Positions 60,775 to 64,000 of a DNA stretch of 64,000 bases are shown one piece after another (within the stretch, counting starts at the first letter, position 1; each line of letters opens with the position of its first letter). The DNA lies in the NCBI RefSeq assembly GCF_001625215.2, contig NC_030381.2, forward strand, positions 50,181,214 to 50,245,213. Reading direction: 5' to 3'. The notes under the pieces were generated by a model, which saw only the letters and a list, made by a program, of their open reading frames with translations, had not been told where the DNA came from and ran no database searches. The stretch comes from Daucus carota subsp. sativus. Lineage: Eukaryota > Streptophyta > Magnoliopsida > Apiales > Apiaceae. The translations under genes and the position numbers were made by a program.

Positions 60775-62029
60775 TTACTCTGAATCACCTCCCTCCACCT
60801 GCTGTCGAGCCAAATATCTTTCCCGTCTTTCTTTCTATAAGAAATAAAAAAAATGAGTAAACATCTAGTAAATAATTTAAACAGGAGTATATTCAAATCT
60901 AAGTAAAAACTCACCCATTCATCTATGACTAGTCCTTCACCGATAATCTTTGGGCCTGTGTCTTCCGGAGGCTTTTTGCTAGCCTCAACAGCAGCCTCAG
61001 CCTCAGCAAGCTGACGGTTTAATTTCTCAAGCGCCTTGCAATGGGAGAAGGAACTAAATCAGTAAAATGCACAACTGAAATTTTTAAGAAGCACATTTTA
61101 AACCCATGTAGAAGATGGAACGGCAATCACACTGTAATATTCATATAATAATAAGCAACTCTTACAGGGGTAGGATGTTCCACATCCAGAAACACAACCC
61201 GCAATATCTGCTCAACAGCAACTTGATCCTTCTGTTCATCAAACTGACATGAAATGAAAAAATATATTAGAGACAAAATTAAAAAACATGGCAGCAAAGC
61301 ACAAGTAATTTCAACTTCTCAACAGGAAACTACAGAGAATCCCATTCTCCACTATTGCAAATCCCAAATGGACCCTGCTTACCAAGATATTAATTATCTT
61401 AATATTCAAAATTCAACTTAAGTGATGCAAATTTGATTACAATGTGGCAACAGAATGCTATAATGCTCCCAAATAAACCATCATGACAGGTACATAGCAT
61501 ACCAGTTCAGGTACATAGTCCATTGGTCCTTGCACCTTCAGGCTCATGATCTTAAACTTCACCCTGCTCTTCTGATCCATTGGCTTCTCATTGTTCTCTG
61601 GAGTCTCCACAAACTTAAATACTAGAAAATCAAACAAAATACAAGCTAAATGAATACAAAACTCATGTGCATTTAATTATCTATGGAACTTTTACACAAT
61701 GGGAAAGAATCTGAGTTAGAAATTACCAGTAGCTATAAGACTCTCGCCAGGGGCAAGAATAGCCCCTGGAGGACGCATGAAACAGCTTTTCGGTGCAGTT
61801 GTTTGGAACTACAGCAAAAAAAAAAAAAAAAAGCATTCATTAGGTTAGCTGAGAATACCAAAAGTCATGAGTCAGAAATGGAAAACATACTACTGAGTAA
61901 CACATATGCAATGCATTCTGGTTAGGATTAGAAAGCAAATTACAAGCTCGTAACATACCTTAAAAGCTACATAAGATTTGCTTGTATTTTTAATTCCAAT
62001 AGCACTTCGGACTTGCTTGCCAGGTTCAT
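60775..62029 (-). CDS. VAP/MSP-domain protein, plant VAP4 type (3' six exons)
   Basis: Six exons on the minus strand: 61959..62029, 61727..61808, 61503..61621, 61166..61243, 60915..61034, 60775..60834. They join in frame with GT-AG introns and stop at 60775. Translation: EPGKQVRSAIGIKNTSKSYV, FQTTAPKSCFMRPPGAILAP, FKFVETPENNEKP, KVQGPMDYVPEL, then a helical stretch ALEKLNRQLAEAEAAVEASK and a tail IGEGLVIDEWKERRERYLAR. This is the major sperm protein fold followed by a short coiled coil, close to Arabidopsis PVA41/42 (VAP4). VAP proteins sit at the ER and contact sites and bind FFAT-type peptides. No C-terminal membrane anchor follows, unlike classic VAP27. The first coding exon (ending in phase 1 before the Tyr-Glu-Pro-Gly segment) is not found up to 64000, so the intron exceeds 1970 bp. 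Confidence 0.93.
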
Positions 62030-62174
62030 CTGGCGAACAAATAAGACTTAAAACTTAAGCAATACCAAAAATACTACAAAGTAAGCAACAAGAAAAATGC
62101 AGCCTGTCATATTCTAATTATAAAGGTCAATAGTTCTATAGTAATAACTAACGCTTAACATTCATACAAATATA

Positions 62175-63167
62175 CTCCCTCCGTCTCATCCAATTCTATA
62201 CGTTTTTTTTGACTGCTCGACACGCACTTCAATGCTCTTATAATATAATAAGTGCTTCTAACTTTATAAACCCGGAAGCGGGCTTATAAGTGGTAGCCAA
62301 ACACCCCCATAGTTTTGTAACTTATTTTTAAGTTTTTTTTTTCTGAATGAAAATTTAGATGTTAATTTTTATTCAGAAAAAAATAATCTTTAAAATAAGG
62401 GGTCATTTGTTAAATCTGAACAAATATTTCTGGATGACTGAAATTTCTGAATGATAGCTAATCTGAACGAAAGCTATAATGTTATTTGTTAAATATTTTT
62501 TGAAAAGTTCTGAATACAAATTTATATAATTTTCAAAATTTAAGTGTTTCACTTTATTAAATTTAGTTTATTTATGACTATCAACCATTATTATATGTAT
62601 TATTAAACTTTTATAATTAATATATAAATTATGATGGAAAAATTAAAAAAAAAAAATATTCATTTTAAAATTTTTAATTACAAATTCATATGATTTTTCA
62701 AAACGTAAGGGATTCATATTCTAGTGTTTCTCTCTATTAAATGTAGTTTATTTATGACTATCAACTATTATTATATGTTTTATTAAATTTTTATAATTAA
62801 TGTGTAAATTATGATGGCAAAATGATATTCATTTAAAACTTTTTTTAATAATAAAAAACGTTTATACTATTATTGCAAATAATATTTGTTCTGAGAAGGT
62901 GAGTCAAGTTGAAAAACGTTTCTTGACTATCTGGATGGTTGAGGGAAGTTTTTTGACGCGAGTCGTCCAGCTGATTTCGCGTGTGATTCAGCTGTTAAGA
63001 ACTTCATCAAACAGTCTTAACAGATAAAATGGATCGTCCAGTTCAGCTTGGGATGGTTCACTCATTAACAAATGACCCCTAAGTTACAGAACTATACTTT
63101 ACTGGACATTAAAGTACGTGTCACGTCCCCATTCCCCAATGTATACTACTCAGGGGGGCAGAGGGAG
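62175..63167. mobile_element. Stowaway-like MITE, split by a nested element
   Basis: Left end CTCCCTCCGTCTCATCC and right end GGCAGAGGGAG, with TA on both sides (62173..62174, 63168..63169). The outer element is interrupted at 62399 by the nested element described next. Parts of the outer arms (AATTCTATACG, CCCCATTCCCC) are not symmetrical, so it is diverged. Lies in the long intron of the VAP gene. Confidence 0.6.
62399..63079. mobile_element. Nested 681-bp Tourist-like element
   Basis: Ends GGGGTCATTTGTTAA and TTAACAAATGACCCC are perfectly complementary, with TAA on each side (62396..62398, 63080..63082). Inside there is an AT-rich direct repeat of about 120 bp (around 62561-62640 and 62741-62820, word TTTATGACTATCAACNATTA). 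It lies inside the CTCCCTCCGT element, so it arrived later. Confidence 0.85.
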
Positions 63168-63169
63168 TA

Positions 63170-64000
63170 TTCTTTTGTATCCAAATGATATATAATACAA
63201 ACATATAATCTTTTGTATCCATATATTATATAATGCAATCACTGAATCAGTACAGCTATGTCCAAGCTAGAGATATATGTCTGCTTAAATACCAATATAG
63301 CATTGCAAATTTGCACTATTAATTATCGAACTTCAAAACAAAAATTTAAGACACTATAGAAAGATTGTGCTTTCACGAGAAGAGATATCATCAGAGTGAA
63401 CCCTTAGCAGGACAACCTTTCACAGTTCTGAAGTGTGTACTTCGAAATAATTAAAATATTAAACTTACTTTCTGCAAAAACATTTAGGCAAGGCAGGGCA
63501 TAAAGCACAAAAAGAAATTAAAAATTAAAATATTAACAAAGTCATGAGTTAAAAAATTTGGACTTAAAAATCTCCCAATTCCCTTGCGGGCCTGATAATT
63601 CTAGCTGTATAAAATCCATTATTAGTTAAAGGCTCAAATAGATACAAAAATCGAACAACCGTAGCACGTGTCCATATGAGCGTTTTCATGGAGTGGATAT
63701 AAATGGCAGTACCTTTTGTCATGAAGTCTGTTTTTTTTAGCTCAAGTCTATTATTCCCTGTTCTTGGTCATACCAACATGATGAATCAACTTTCTACATA
63801 TTCCAGTAACCTAGATATTGTGTTATTGTGTATAGTGTTTCGGACACCGCACATATTGACTCAGAATTTCTGAAACCAGGGAGGGACTCTATCCAACTTT
63901 TTCTACATGTGTACGGGAACATGACAATATTAATTAAAATATTTTGATACAAAAAGTTGACAGAAACTCAAGTTATACATGTTTATGTATAAGAACTATA
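63170..64000. other. Remainder of the VAP first intron, no exon seen
   Basis: I searched the minus strand for the expected preceding exon (ending in a YFPY-like segment with a phase-1 donor) and found none. A tiny GCAG-AAA-GTAAG pattern near 63470 is chance-like. Confidence 0.4.

Noticed and set aside
1-64000. CRISPR arrays, bacterial operons, tRNA genes, rRNA genes
   Set aside because: None seen. Short tandem repeats here lack the repeat-spacer pattern, and the tRNA-like boxes belong to SINEs.

Overview
The window is nuclear DNA of a flowering plant. The evidence is spliced genes with GT-AG introns of 130-2705 bp, an auxin-receptor F-box gene, a plant-type hexose/H+ symporter, miR395 hairpins, a plastid ycf3 fragment inserted in the nucleus, and dense plant-type MITEs and SINEs in AT-rich spacers. 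The protein types fit a eudicot, perhaps an asterid; I cannot fix the family from sequence alone.

Layout. 1-5.6 kb: AT-rich spacer with two non-autonomous hAT elements (498..1412 and 2328..3115, each with a perfect 8-bp target duplication) and a Tourist-like MITE. 6.2-11 kb (+): a three-exon TIR1/AFB auxin co-receptor of 585 aa. 14.9-16.6 kb (+): a single-exon ARM-repeat protein of 574 aa. 16.6-34 kb: about 17 kb in which I see no gene but many small transposons, including an 851-bp element with 51-bp inverted ends, an Au-like SINE, a large foldback, MITEs and a 71-bp tandem duplication. 34-36.7 kb (+): a four-exon STP-type hexose transporter of 521 aa. 40.5-43.4 kb (-): two neighbouring two-exon genes for secreted proteins that share an unfamiliar C-terminal module. 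45-60 kb: five tandem two-exon genes on the minus strand for small secreted LysM proteins of 92-100 aa, a relic of a sixth, and two MIR395 hairpins on the plus strand, one beside each of the first two LysM genes. 60.8-62 kb and beyond (-): the last six exons of a VAP/MSP-domain gene of the plant VAP4 type; its first exon lies outside the window.

The genes do not form a pathway. The coherent unit is the 44.5-60.4 kb block: a MIR395+LysM module duplicated in tandem, about 5.5 kb apart, with further LysM copies downstream. Four LysM genes share a conserved upstream block as well as the coding exons. The five LysM genes and the two novel secreted-protein genes all have one signal-peptide exon, a phase-1 intron and one exon for the mature protein. 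The most unusual points are the novel secreted pair, the interleaved miR395/LysM duplication, and an auxin receptor that combines two AFB5-like pocket residues with a degraded miR393 site.
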